Shown: piece by piece, positions 1-9,016 of the stretch
How positions within the stretch are numbered: position 1 is the first letter of the stretch
Layout of the letters: the number at the start of each line of letters is the position of its first letter
NCBI RefSeq assembly: GCF_001425045.1
Contig: NZ_LMDJ01000001.1
Span: forward strand, 993,859-1,057,858
Source of the DNA: Massilia sp. Root351
GTDB lineage: Bacteria; Pseudomonadota; Gammaproteobacteria; Burkholderiales; Burkholderiaceae_D
Reading direction: 5' to 3'
DNA: 64,000 nucleotides
Program-made: the position numbers and the translations under genes
Notes under the pieces: model-generated
What the model was told of the DNA's origin: nothing
Seen by the model: only the letters and a program-made list of their open reading frames with translations
The model's database searches: none

Positions 1-1014
1 TTCCGCGCGCCGAACGCTGCTGAAAACGGCACCGCATCGTCGTTCTTCTCGTTCCACGCGATCAACGATCCGATTCTGTGCAAAGACGGCAATCCTAAGA
101 CCCCGGGCAATGTGCCGTCGGCATGTAACTTCGCGCCTGCCTTCGTCCAGGTCACCACCAAGGACCTGGCGCCGGAAAAATCGAAGTCCTATACCCTGGG
201 CCTGGTACTGGATCCGATCAAGAACGTCAGCGCCACCTTCGACTACTACAACATCGAAGCGAAGAACCAGATCACCACCGCTTCGGGCCTGCCTGGCTTC
301 GTGCCGACCTATGTACGCAACGCGGTGTTCCCGGTTGAGATTACCAACGCATCGGGCGGCACCTCGCAAGGCATTCCGTCGGTCGGCACCATCGCCTACG
401 CTGCATCGGGCTACGTGAACGCCGGTTCGACCACGACCAGTGGCGTGGAAATGAACCTGAACGTGCGCCACAACCTGGGCGAGATCGGCATCGTCAAGGC
501 AGGCCTGAACGTCAACCACATGATCAGCTACACGATCGAGTCGAACGGCGTCGAATACGAGCTGGCCGGCACCCACGGTCCATCGGCAGTGTCGGGCAAC
601 ACTGGCAATCCGAAGAACCGCGCGCAGCTGACCCTGGGCTGGGAAAAAGGCCCGACCACTGTGACCACCACCTTCAACTGGGTGGGTTCGTACTCGGCAC
701 TTGACCCGTCGGTTGAAGTGACCGATTGCGCCGACGCGGCTGCCGTTTCCGGCCGTGCTTACTTCTTCGGCACCAGCACGCCAGCGAACTACTGCAAGAT
801 TCCGTCGTTCCTGACGACCGATCTGACCCTGCAGTACCGCATGAGCAAAAACCTGACGCTGCGCGCTTCGATCACGAATCTGTTCGACAAGGCTCCGCCG
901 ATCGACGTCGCCACCTACGGCAACTCGGGCAACCTGACGTCCTACAACGCCAGCCTGCACCAGGCAGGCGCAGTGGGCCGGTTCTTCAGCATCGGCGCGA
1001 ACTACCAGTTCTAA
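1..1014 (+). CDS. TonB-dependent receptor, C-terminal part (5' end outside window)
   Basis: The frame is open from base 1 and ends with TAA at 1012-1014, giving the last 337 residues of an outer-membrane TonB-dependent receptor. The fragment opens with FRAPNAAENG, the FRAPS-type motif found in the middle of the barrel in every other receptor of this window, so roughly the N-terminal 60% (signal peptide, plug, first strands) lies upstream. LAPEKSKSYTLGLVLDP, DYYNIEAKNQI and TNLFDKAPPIDVATYG are typical barrel segments, and the protein ends in the C-terminal aromatic beta-signal (ANYQF). It resembles the complete receptor at 6089-8923 in its last 100 residues (FDK-P, then YNASLH, then GRFF), so these two same-strand receptors are probably close paralogues. 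A strong terminator follows. Substrate unknown. Confidence 0.93.
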   Translation, partial: FRAPNAAENGTASSFFSFHAINDPILCKDGNPKTPGNVPSACNFAPAFVQVTTKDLAPEKSKSYTLGLVLDPIKNVSATFDYYNIEAKNQITTASGLPGFVPTYVRNAVFPVEITNASGGTSQGIPSVGTIAYAASGYVNAGSTTTSGVEMNLNVRHNLGEIGIVKAGLNVNHMISYTIESNGVEYELAGTHGPSAVSGNTGNPKNRAQLTLGWEKGPTTVTTTFNWVGSYSALDPSVEVTDCADAAAVSGRAYFFGTSTPANYCKIPSFLTTDLTLQYRMSKNLTLRASITNLFDKAPPIDVATYGNSGNLTSYNASLHQAGAVGRFFSIGANYQF

Positions 1015-1053
1015 GCTGAATCCGCTGCGGCGCAGCGTTGCGCCGTTGCTTCC

Positions 1054-1081
1054 AAAGGACGCTTCCGGGCGTCCTTTTTTT
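1054..1081 (+). terminator. Rho-independent terminator of the first TBDR
   Basis: Stem AAAGGACGC (1054-1062) pairs with GCGTCCTTT (1069-1077) around the loop TTCCGG and runs into seven T. It sits 40 nt after the receptor stop codon and separates it from the response-regulator gene. A TATAAT-like box at 1118-1123 follows and may belong to the next gene, but no convincing -35 is visible. Confidence 0.88.
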
Positions 1082-1144
1082 ATGTCCTGGCGTGAAGAGC
1101 AGATGTACAATCAATAATATAATCAGAGCCCCTGCGAGGCCGCC

Positions 1145-2731
1145 ATGACCGACGACGAGATGCTGTTTGACGACGATGCGCCCGCCGCCCGGGCCGCTGC
1201 CGCGCCGTGGCAGGTGCTGATTGTCGACGACGACGAATCGGTGCACCAGGTAACGCAGCTGGTCATGGGCGACTTCGAATTCGACGGCCGCGCACTGCAG
1301 TTTACCCACTGCTATTCGGCAGCCGAGGCGCGCGCGGTGCTGGCCGGCGACAGCCGGGGCGCCCCGCAGTTCGCCCTCATTCTGCTGGACGTGGTGATGG
1401 AAACCGACCACGCCGGGCTGGAGCTGGTGCACTACATCCGCGAAGAGCTGGGCAACAGCACGGTGCGCATCGTGCTGCGCACCGGGCAGCCGGGCCAGGC
1501 GCCGCAAGCCTATGTGCTGAAAACCTACGACATCAACGACTACCGCGAGAAAACCGACCTCACGCACGGCAAACTGAGCACGGTGTTCTATTCTGCCCTG
1601 CGCGGCTACCGCGACCTGATGCGTCTGGAGCGTGCGCGCAGCGGCCTGCGGCGCTCGATCGACGCCATCACCCACGTGGGCGATTCGGACAATCTGCGCA
1701 CCTTCTGTTCTGCCGTGCTGGAGCAGGCCAGCGCGCTGCTGGGCCACGATGGCGAAGGCGTGTGCGCCAGCCGCCGCCACGACGGCGCCGGTGTGGGCGC
1801 GGCGCCGGACATCGCCGCCTATGCCGCCGCGCCGCAGGCGGACCGGCTGCGCGTGCTGGCCGTGACCCCGGCCTACGCCGGCCTGCTGGCAGAGGAAACG
1901 CTGGACCAGCTGCCGGCGCCGGTGGCAGAAGCCTTCGCACGCTGCATGCGCGAGCGGCGCGACCACCACGGCGACACCTATTACGCCTGCTACCACCTCA
2001 CCGGGGAAGGCAACGAGAGCCTGCTGTACATGGCGTTTTCCGATCCGGTGGGCGAGGCCGAGCGCGAGCTGCTGGCGCTGTTCTCGGCCAACGTGGCCAT
2101 CACTTATGAAAAGCTGCTGCAGCGCGAGGAAAGCGCCGCCACCCAGCACGCCACAGTGGCCATCCTGGGCGGCGCGCTGGAGCGGCGTGCGCCGGACAGC
2201 GGCGGCCACGTCGAGCGCGTGGGCGCCATCGCGGCCATGCTGGCCGAGGCGGCGCAGCTGGCGCCGGCGGCCGTGCGCCAGCTGCGCCAGGCCGCCCCGC
2301 TGCACGACGTGGGTCACAGCGGGGTGCCGGATGCGGTGCTGAACCAGCCCGGCCCGCTGGACGGCGAGCAGTGGCGGCTGATGCGCCGGCACAGCGAGGT
2401 GGGCCGCGCCATGCTGCAGCGTTCGCCTCAGCCGGTGCTGCAGCTGGCCGCCGCCATCGCCCATGAACACCACGAGCGCTGGGACGGCAGCGGCTACCCG
2501 CGCGGGCTGGCCGGCGAGCAGATCAGCCTGGCCGGCCGCATCACGGCGCTGGCCGATTTCGTCGACGCCATGGTCAGCCCGCGCTGCTACCGGCCGGCCT
2601 GGCCGCTGGCGCACGCGCTGGAGCAGGTGCGCGCCGAGAGCGGCAAGCGCTTCGATCCCGCGCTGGCGGCGCTGTTGCTGCAGCGCACGCCCGAACTGCA
2701 GCAGCTGTACCACCGTAGTCCGCCGCTGTAG
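1145..2731 (+). CDS. Response regulator: REC, central sensor-like region (DUF3369-like), HD-GYP phosphodiesterase domain
   Basis: 528 residues. An N-terminal receiver (about 20-150) has the acidic pocket DDD at 28-30, phospho-acceptor Asp near 82 (LILLDVVME), Thr near 114 and Lys near 137 (YREKTDL). A middle region (about 170-330) resembles the DUF3369 segment that often links REC to output domains. The C-terminal part (about 340-500) is an HD-GYP domain: HD at about 388-389, then HHERWDGSGYP at about 443-453 and ADFVDAM; such domains hydrolyse cyclic di-GMP. The normally conserved Lys of HDIGK is His here (HDVGHSGVP), but the metal-ligand His/Asp residues remain. The histidine kinase gene starts 69 nt downstream on the same strand, so they probably form a two-component pair feeding into c-di-GMP turnover (inference). 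Confidence 0.9.
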   Translation: MTDDEMLFDDDAPAARAAAAPWQVLIVDDDESVHQVTQLVMGDFEFDGRALQFTHCYSAAEARAVLAGDSRGAPQFALILLDVVMETDHAGLELVHYIREELGNSTVRIVLRTGQPGQAPQAYVLKTYDINDYREKTDLTHGKLSTVFYSALRGYRDLMRLERARSGLRRSIDAITHVGDSDNLRTFCSAVLEQASALLGHDGEGVCASRRHDGAGVGAAPDIAAYAAAPQADRLRVLAVTPAYAGLLAEETLDQLPAPVAEAFARCMRERRDHHGDTYYACYHLTGEGNESLLYMAFSDPVGEAERELLALFSANVAITYEKLLQREESAATQHATVAILGGALERRAPDSGGHVERVGAIAAMLAEAAQLAPAAVRQLRQAAPLHDVGHSGVPDAVLNQPGPLDGEQWRLMRRHSEVGRAMLQRSPQPVLQLAAAIAHEHHERWDGSGYPRGLAGEQISLAGRITALADFVDAMVSPRCYRPAWPLAHALEQVRAESGKRFDPALAALLLQRTPELQQLYHRSPPL

Positions 2732-2800
2732 CTGCCGCTGCCGCCAGCCCAAGCCTATCCCGCCAAGCCAACCCAATGAAGCCCTGCCCGGAGCCGCGCC

Positions 2801-4156
2801 ATGACCGCCCAACCTCCCGCCCTGTTTGACGAGCACGACGGCCGCCTGCTGGCCGAGGCGGCACTGCGTTCGATCACCGCGTCCACGTCGCGCCTGCGCG
2901 GCGACGAGTTCCTGCGCACGCTGGTGCGCGACCTGGCCCAGGCGCTCGACGTTACCTACGTGATCGCCGGCCGGGTGATCCGCATGGCGGACGGCGAGGG
3001 CATCCGCACGCTGGCCGTATGGGGCGGCGCGGACTTTCTGCCGAATATGGAATACAGCCTGCTGCACACGCCCTGCCAGGACGTGACCGACCAGACCATG
3101 TGCTTCCACGCCTGCGGCATCCAGGCCGACTACCCGAAGGACACGCTGCTGGTGGACATGAAGGCCGAGAGCTACATCGGCATGCCGATGATAGACACCG
3201 AGGGCAAGACGCTGGGCATCCTGTCGGCCATCGACACCAAGGCCATCGACGAGAACAAGCGCTTGCTGGCGCTGTCGCTGCTGTCGATTTTCGCGGCGCG
3301 CTGCGCCGCCGAGCTGCAGCACCAGGACCGCGAGGAATTGCTCGAACACAAGGTGCAGCAACGCACCGAGGCGCTGCGCGCGGCCCAGGCCAGCATGGTG
3401 GAACAGGAAAAGATGGCGGCGCTGGGCGCGCTGGTGGCGGGCGTGGCGCACGAGGTGAACACGCCGATCGGCGTGGCGGTGACGGCGGCGTCCGGCATGG
3501 GCGCCTATGCGGCGCAGATGGTCGAGACCCTGGGCGCGCCCAAGGTGAGCCGCTCGGAACTGGTGGCGCTGGCCGAGCGGCTGAAGGGGGCGGCCACGCT
3601 GATCGAGCAGAACCTGGCCCGGGCGGCCGAGCTGATCGGCAATTTCAAGCAGCTGGCGGTGGACCAGGGCACCGAGCACGTGACCGAGCTGGTGCTGCGC
3701 GAGCATGTGCAGGGGCTGGTGTCGGCGCACAGCCCGGAGCTGCGCAAGGGGGCCATCCGCGCCAAGCTGCAGATCGATCCGGCGCTGCGCGCGCGCCTGC
3801 CGGCCGGCAAGCTGTCGCAGGTGCTGTCGAACCTGCTGATGAATTCAGCCAAGCATGGCTATCCGGACGGCGGCCCGGGCGAGGTGACCGTCGCCGCGCG
3901 CGTGGAGCCGGCCGAGGGGCGGGACTGGCTGCTGATCGATTTTTCCGACGACGGCGTCGGCATGCCGCCAGCCGTGCGCGAGCGGGTGTTCGAGCCCTTC
4001 TTCACCACCAAGCGCGGGCAGGGCGGTTCCGGGCTGGGCATGCACATCGTCTACACCATCGTGCACCAGATGGGCGGCCAGGTCAGCGTGGACGCCACGG
4101 TGGAGCGGGGCTGCCGCTTCCACCTGCGCCTGCCGCTGCCGGCGCCGCAGCCATAG
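2801..4156 (+). CDS. GAF-domain sensor histidine kinase
   Basis: 451 residues, no membrane segment, so a cytoplasmic kinase. Residues about 20-175 form a GAF-like sensor domain (CFHACGIQADYPKDT, then SYIGMPMIDTEGKTLGIL). A coiled-coil linker (about 172-205) leads to the phospho-acceptor H-box AGVAHEVNTPIG with His about 217, the N-box NLLMNSAKH (Asn about 348), the G1 box FSDDGVGM and the G2 box GSGLGMHIV. All ATP-binding elements are intact. The ATG at 2801 follows a GGAGCCGCGCC ribosome site. It lies directly after the REC/HD-GYP gene and probably phosphorylates it. The gene ends 4 nt before the convergent flavoprotein gene. The sensed ligand cannot be told from sequence. Confidence 0.92.
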   Translation: MTAQPPALFDEHDGRLLAEAALRSITASTSRLRGDEFLRTLVRDLAQALDVTYVIAGRVIRMADGEGIRTLAVWGGADFLPNMEYSLLHTPCQDVTDQTMCFHACGIQADYPKDTLLVDMKAESYIGMPMIDTEGKTLGILSAIDTKAIDENKRLLALSLLSIFAARCAAELQHQDREELLEHKVQQRTEALRAAQASMVEQEKMAALGALVAGVAHEVNTPIGVAVTAASGMGAYAAQMVETLGAPKVSRSELVALAERLKGAATLIEQNLARAAELIGNFKQLAVDQGTEHVTELVLREHVQGLVSAHSPELRKGAIRAKLQIDPALRARLPAGKLSQVLSNLLMNSAKHGYPDGGPGEVTVAARVEPAEGRDWLLIDFSDDGVGMPPAVRERVFEPFFTTKRGQGGSGLGMHIVYTIVHQMGGQVSVDATVERGCRFHLRLPLPAPQP

Positions 4157-4160
4157 CGCC

Positions 4161-5786
4161 TCAGTCCTTGGCGGCCATCGACAGCGCCACCGCTTCGGCC
4201 ACCTTGATGCCGTCCACCCCGGCCGACAGGATGCCGCCGGCGTAGCCCGCGCCTTCGCCGGCGGGGAACAGGCCGCGCGTGTTCAGGCTTTGCAGGTCGT
4301 CGTCGCGGCGCTTGATGCGGATCGGCGAGGAGGTGCGCGTTTCCAGCCCGGTCAGCACCGCGTCGTGCTTGAAGTAACCCTTGACCTGCTTGTCGAATGC
4401 CGGGAAGGCTTCGCGCAGCGCGGTCACCGCGTATTCCGGCAGGATGGTGGCCAGGTCGGTCAGGTGCACCTGCGGCTTGTACGACGGCACCACGGCGCCG
4501 AACTCGGTGGACGGGCGGCCCGCCACGAAGTCGCCCATCAGCTGGCCCGGCGCGCTGTAGTTGCTGCCGCCCAGTTCATAGGCCTTTTCCTCCAGCTGGC
4601 GCTGGAACTCGATGCCGGCCAGCGGATGGCCCGGATAGTCTTCCGGCGAAATGCTGACCACGATGGCGCTGTTGGCGTTGCGCTCGGCGCGCGAGTACTG
4701 GCTCATGCCGTTGGTGACCACGCGGCCCGGCTCGGACGCCGCCGCCACCACGGTGCCGCCCGGGCACATGCAGAAGCTGTACACCGCGCGGCCGTTGGAG
4801 GCGTGGTGCACCAGTTTGTAGTCGGCCGCGCCCAGGATGGGGTGGCCGGCGTTGGGGCCGAAGCGGCAGGCGTCGATCATGGACTGCGGGTGCTCGACGC
4901 GGAAGCCGATCGAGAATGGCTTGGCTTCAATGAACACGCCGCGTTCATACAGCATCTCGAAGGTGTCGCGCGCGCTATGGCCGATGGCCAGCACCACGTG
5001 CTCGGTTGCCAGGCGCTCGCCCGTGCTCAGGGTCAGGCTGCGCACCTGGCGCTCGCCGTTGGCCTCGTCGATCTCGATGTCGGTCACCTTGGCCTCGAAG
5101 CGGATCTCGCCGCCCAGCGCCACGATCTCCTGGCGCATCGCTTCGACCATCTTGACCAGGCGGAAGGTGCCGATGTGCGGCTTGCTGACGTAAATGATTT
5201 CCTCCGGCGCGCCGGCCTTGACGAACTCGGTCAGCACCTTGCGGCCGTAGTGCTTGGGGTCCTTGATCTGGCTGTACAGCTTGCCGTCCGAGAAGGTGCC
5301 CGCGCCGCCTTCGCCGAACTGCACGTTCGATTCCGGGTTCAGCTCGCGCTTGCGCCAGAAGCCGAAGGTGTCCTTGGTGCGCTCGCGCACGGTCTTGCCG
5401 CGTTCCAGGATGATGGGTTTCAAGCCCATCTGGGCCAGGATCAGCGCGGCGAACAGGCCGCACGGGCCCATGCCGATGACCACCGGGCGCGGCTGCGCCC
5501 CGCTGGCGTTGACGTTGTGCGCCACGTATTTGTAGCGCGTGTCGGGCGAGGGCATCAGATGGCTGTCGCGCGCGTTGGCTGCCAGGATGGCGGCGTCGTC
5601 GGTGGTTTCCACGTCCAGCGAGTAGATCAGCACGATGGCGGACTTCTTGCGCGCGTCGTAGCTGCGCTTGTAGACGGTGTAGCCGGCCAGTTGGGCCGGG
5701 GCGATGCCCAGGCGGGCCAGGACGGCGGCGGTCAGTTGTTCAGGGGTATGGTCGAGCGGGAGCTTTACTTCGTTCAGTCTGAGCAT
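4161..5786 (-). CDS. FAD-dependent dehydrogenase (COG2509-like flavoprotein)
   Basis: 541 residues from the ATG at 5786, chosen because AGGAAC lies five bases upstream; an in-frame ATG nine codons earlier (5813) has no such site. After an N-terminal domain of about 95 residues comes the FAD-binding Rossmann motif VVIGMGPCGLFAALILAQMG followed by ILERGKTVRERTKDT. The segment VQFGEGGAGTFSDGKLYSQI and the C-terminal RGLFPAGEGAGYAGGILSAG, the second FAD contact, are typical of the widespread, poorly characterised COG2509 dehydrogenases. Substrate and partner are unknown. The gene stands alone, convergent with the kinase gene and divergent from the TBDR at 6089. Confidence 0.88.
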   Translation of the reverse strand: MLRLNEVKLPLDHTPEQLTAAVLARLGIAPAQLAGYTVYKRSYDARKKSAIVLIYSLDVETTDDAAILAANARDSHLMPSPDTRYKYVAHNVNASGAQPRPVVIGMGPCGLFAALILAQMGLKPIILERGKTVRERTKDTFGFWRKRELNPESNVQFGEGGAGTFSDGKLYSQIKDPKHYGRKVLTEFVKAGAPEEIIYVSKPHIGTFRLVKMVEAMRQEIVALGGEIRFEAKVTDIEIDEANGERQVRSLTLSTGERLATEHVVLAIGHSARDTFEMLYERGVFIEAKPFSIGFRVEHPQSMIDACRFGPNAGHPILGAADYKLVHHASNGRAVYSFCMCPGGTVVAAASEPGRVVTNGMSQYSRAERNANSAIVVSISPEDYPGHPLAGIEFQRQLEEKAYELGGSNYSAPGQLMGDFVAGRPSTEFGAVVPSYKPQVHLTDLATILPEYAVTALREAFPAFDKQVKGYFKHDAVLTGLETRTSSPIRIKRRDDDLQSLNTRGLFPAGEGAGYAGGILSAGVDGIKVAEAVALSMAAKD

Positions 5787-6088
5787 GGCGGTTCCTGTGC
5801 TTGTAGTTATCAAGCAGGTTGAAAGAGGGAAAACACGCGCGCGCAGCGCGCGTAACCGGCGATGGTAACACGCCGCCGCCCTGGTAGTCCAGAAAGGCCT
5901 GCTGCACCACTTTGGTGCTGTTGTAAATTGACAATATTATTTGGTAACCATCGGAAAGTAACAATCTTTACGAATTGCTATGGCTATACTCGGAGACGGA
6001 CCCTGCTGTCGTGGTGCAGCCGGGCCGATTGATGGCTGGCAGGGCGCCTCATGAGGGCGCCGCCGGTCTTTCCTCGACTGGAGAAAAA
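5787..6088. other. Intergenic region between divergent flavoprotein and TBDR genes
   Basis: About 300 bases without a gene. It contains a 17-base palindrome ACGCGCGC-A-GCGCGCGT at 5835-5851, a TTGACA at 5928-5933 and a TATACT at about 5987-5992. The last two are plausible parts of plus-strand promoters for the receptor, but no correctly spaced -35/-10 pair is clear. The receptor's ribosome site GGAGAAAAA at 6080-6088 ends the region. Confidence 0.45.
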
Positions 6089-8923
6089 GTGAAGAAAAAG
6101 TTGATAGTGCAGGCAATAGCACTGCTGGGAACCGTAGGCTGGAGCGAGCTGGCGCTGGCGCAATTGCAAGCAGGCGCAGCGGCCGATGCGCCGATCGAGC
6201 GCGTGATCGTGACGGGCTCCAACCTGAAGCGCACCTCGACGGAGAACCCGTCCGTGGTGCAGGTGATTTCCAAGAAAGAAATCGAGCAGTCCGGCGCGGT
6301 TAGCGTGGCCGACCTGATGGCCAAAGTGCCAGCCCTGGGTTCGTCCAACCAGGTCGACTCGCGCGACGGCGGCTTCTCCAAGGGCCTGGCCACCGCCTCG
6401 CTGCGCAACCTGGGTTCGGCTTCCACGCTGGTGCTGATCAACGGCCGCCGCATGTCGCCTGCCGCCTACGCCGACCCGAACGCCGGCCAGTCCACCCAGT
6501 ACGACCTGAATTCCATTCCGCTGTCGGCGCTGGAGCGCGTCGAGATCCTGAAGGACGGCGGCTCGGCCGTGTACGGTTCCGACGCGATCGCCGGCGTGAT
6601 CAACTTCATCACCAAGAGCAACTTCAAGGGCGGCGACATCACCGCCCAGCGCAGCCAGGACGGCCACGGCAACTTCGGCCGCAGCGGCATCAGCGGCGCC
6701 TACGGTTTCGGCGACCTGGAAGAGGACCGCTTCAACGCCTTCGTCGCCTTCGACTTCTCCAAGCGCGACCGTACCCCGATCGCCGAAGCGCGCGCCGTGC
6801 ACGCCGACCAGTCGATGGCCATGGACGGCCGCCTGAGCAATTACTACAGCAGCGTGAGCCAATATCCGGTGTTCTTCAAGGAATCGCGCCTGGGCAGCGG
6901 CTCGTTCAACCGCTACGTGTCGGCCGACCTGAGCTGCAACCCGGCCGACATCCGCACCGGTTCCACCGCGCTGGTGCCGATGCTGGCGTCGGACGTGATG
7001 ATCGGCAACAAATTCTGCAACTACGACGGCTGGCAGTATGAAGACGCGCAGGGCAAGAGCGAAAGTTCCAACGTGCTGGCGCGCGCCGAATTCAAGATCA
7101 ACGACAGCACCCGCGCGTTTGCCGAAGCGTCGTACAGCAAGTCGGAACTGGAATACGCCGGCGTGTCGCGCACCCTGTCGCGCAACAAGACCACCGTGTT
7201 CCCGAAAGACGGTCCCGGCATCAGCTTCCAGCCTGTGCTGGGCGTGAACCACCCGGATAACCCGACCCGCGGCACGGCCGGCGCGGTGCCGGTGGCGGTC
7301 AACTACCGCTTCACCGACGCCAAGGGCGGCAGCTCGAACGAAAACACGTCGACCCGCCTGCTGGCCGGCCTGAAGGGCAGCCACTTCAACTGGGACTGGG
7401 ATACCGGCCTGCTGTACAACGAGTCCAAGCGCCACCAGGTGTCGAACGGTTTCCTGTACCTGCCTATCGTGCAGCGCCTGGTGACCGAGAACGTGCCGCT
7501 GAAAACCATCGCCAGCACCCCTGGCGTGACGGTGGACTCGCCGCTGGACGGCAAGGCCAGCATCACGCAGTGGGACATCAAGGGCAGCACCGAGCTCGGC
7601 CAGCTGGCCGGCGGCGCCATCGGCCTGGCTGTGGGCGCCGAGGTCAAGCAGGAAAAGATGAGCATCGTGCCCGATGCGCGCACCGTCAATGGCCAGATCG
7701 TCGGCCTGGCGAACCAGTACTCGCAAGCCAAGCGCGACGTGCGTTCGGTGTTCTCCGAGGTGCGCCTGCCGGTGCTGAAGTCGGTGGACGTGGAACTGGC
7801 CGGCCGCTATGACAAATATGACGGCTTCTCCGGCAGCTTCACGCCGAAGGCGGGCGTCAAGTGGACCGTGAGCCCGACCCTGGCCGTGCGCGGCACCTAT
7901 TCGGAAGGCTTCCGCGCGCCGTCGCTGACCCAGATGGTGGACGGCGGCACCCAGTACTTCCTGAACAACTTCGAAGACAAGCTGCGCTGCGGCAAGCCGG
8001 GCGCCGACGCGACCGACTGCCTGAAGAGCCTGTCGGGCGTGGCTGCATCGAACAAGAACCTGGTGCCGGAAGAATCGAAGAGTTTCACGGCTGGCCTGAT
8101 CTTCTCGCCAGTGAGCAACTTCGACATCCTGTTCGACTACTACAACATCCGCAAGGAAAAGGAAACCGACCTGATGTCGGCGGTGGCCGTGATCCAGGAT
8201 CCTAGCCTGGCCAACCGGGTCAAGCGCGACCAGAACCAAGGTACCTGGCTGCGCGACGCCAACAATGTCCTGATCCCGAACTCCGGCCCGCTGATCAGCA
8301 TTGAAACGCCGTACATCAATGCCGGCGGCACCCGCACCAGCGGTATCGACCTGGAACTGGCGCTGCGCAACAACCTGGGCGCCTACGGCAAGCTGGCCAG
8401 CCGTCTGAACGCCACCTACACGCTGAGCTACAAGAAGGCCCAGGCTGACGGCGACCCGATGATTGATCTGGTGGGCACCAACGGCGCGATCTATAACGAC
8501 ACCACCAGCGTGGGCGAAATCCCGCGCCTGCGTGCGTCGCTGTCGTCGACCTGGAGCATCCAGCAGCACAGCCTGACGGCTACCGCCAACTACATTTCGT
8601 CGATTTCGATGATGGCGGTCTATAGCGTGCAGGAAGACGGCAAGGTGGGACGTTACGAAGAGCCATACTGCGAGTACGGCCGCGCCAACCGCAACCCGGA
8701 CTATGCCAAGTTCTATCCGGAGTGCAAAGTGAAGTCGATGGCGACGCTGGACCTGGCCTATGCCTACACCGGCTTCCGCAACACCGTGCTGACCTTCAAC
8801 GTCGCCAACCTGTTCGATAAGAAGGCGCCGTACGATCCGTCGTACTCGATCGCAGGCTACAACTCGTCGCTGCACAGCGCGCGCGGCCGCTTCTTCACGG
8901 TTAAAGCGAACTATAAGTTCTGA
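6089..8923 (+). CDS. TonB-dependent receptor
   Basis: 944 residues from a GTG at 6089, preferred because GGAGAAAAA precedes it and because it yields a normal signal peptide (VKKKLIVQAIALLGTVGW..., cleavage after ALA); the frame stays open upstream to 5975. The TonB-box/plug start reads ERVIVTGSNLKRTSTENPSVVQVI. The plug (about 45-165) carries ASLRNLGSASTLVLINGRR and ERVEILKDGGSAVYGSDAIAGVINFIT, then a 22-strand-type barrel with FRAPSLTQMV and a terminal ANYKF beta-signal. Cys pairs in extracellular-type loops (LSCNPAD/KFCNYDG, LRCGKPG/DCLKS, PYCEYG/ECKVK) suggest disulfides. It is more diverged from the minus-strand receptors and closer to the partial one at 1-1014. Function: energy-dependent import of an unidentified ligand. 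Confidence 0.95.
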   Translation: MKKKLIVQAIALLGTVGWSELALAQLQAGAAADAPIERVIVTGSNLKRTSTENPSVVQVISKKEIEQSGAVSVADLMAKVPALGSSNQVDSRDGGFSKGLATASLRNLGSASTLVLINGRRMSPAAYADPNAGQSTQYDLNSIPLSALERVEILKDGGSAVYGSDAIAGVINFITKSNFKGGDITAQRSQDGHGNFGRSGISGAYGFGDLEEDRFNAFVAFDFSKRDRTPIAEARAVHADQSMAMDGRLSNYYSSVSQYPVFFKESRLGSGSFNRYVSADLSCNPADIRTGSTALVPMLASDVMIGNKFCNYDGWQYEDAQGKSESSNVLARAEFKINDSTRAFAEASYSKSELEYAGVSRTLSRNKTTVFPKDGPGISFQPVLGVNHPDNPTRGTAGAVPVAVNYRFTDAKGGSSNENTSTRLLAGLKGSHFNWDWDTGLLYNESKRHQVSNGFLYLPIVQRLVTENVPLKTIASTPGVTVDSPLDGKASITQWDIKGSTELGQLAGGAIGLAVGAEVKQEKMSIVPDARTVNGQIVGLANQYSQAKRDVRSVFSEVRLPVLKSVDVELAGRYDKYDGFSGSFTPKAGVKWTVSPTLAVRGTYSEGFRAPSLTQMVDGGTQYFLNNFEDKLRCGKPGADATDCLKSLSGVAASNKNLVPEESKSFTAGLIFSPVSNFDILFDYYNIRKEKETDLMSAVAVIQDPSLANRVKRDQNQGTWLRDANNVLIPNSGPLISIETPYINAGGTRTSGIDLELALRNNLGAYGKLASRLNATYTLSYKKAQADGDPMIDLVGTNGAIYNDTTSVGEIPRLRASLSSTWSIQQHSLTATANYISSISMMAVYSVQEDGKVGRYEEPYCEYGRANRNPDYAKFYPECKVKSMATLDLAYAYTGFRNTVLTFNVANLFDKKAPYDPSYSIAGYNSSLHSARGRFFTVKANYKF

Positions 8924-8960
8924 TCCCCCGGGAGGCGGCAGTATCGCCTCTCAGGTCCCG

Positions 8961-8994
8961 ATGCCGCCCGGTCCCGACCGGGCGGCATTTTTTT
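8961..8994 (+). terminator. Strong terminator between TBDR and rsmE
   Basis: A perfect 12-bp stem, ATGCCGCCCGGT (8961-8972) with ACCGGGCGGCAT (8977-8988), closes a CCCG tetraloop and is followed by seven T. It ends plus-strand transcription from the receptor just before the convergent rsmE stop codon at 9017. Confidence 0.93.
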
Positions 8995-9016
8995 GCCGTT
9001 CCGCTGCCGGGATGGC

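Noticed and set aside
986..3730. Minus-strand frame of 914 codons opposite the response regulator and kinase genes
   Set aside because: His/Arg/Gln/Ala-rich composition typical of antisense reading of GC-rich genes; both plus-strand proteins have clear domains.
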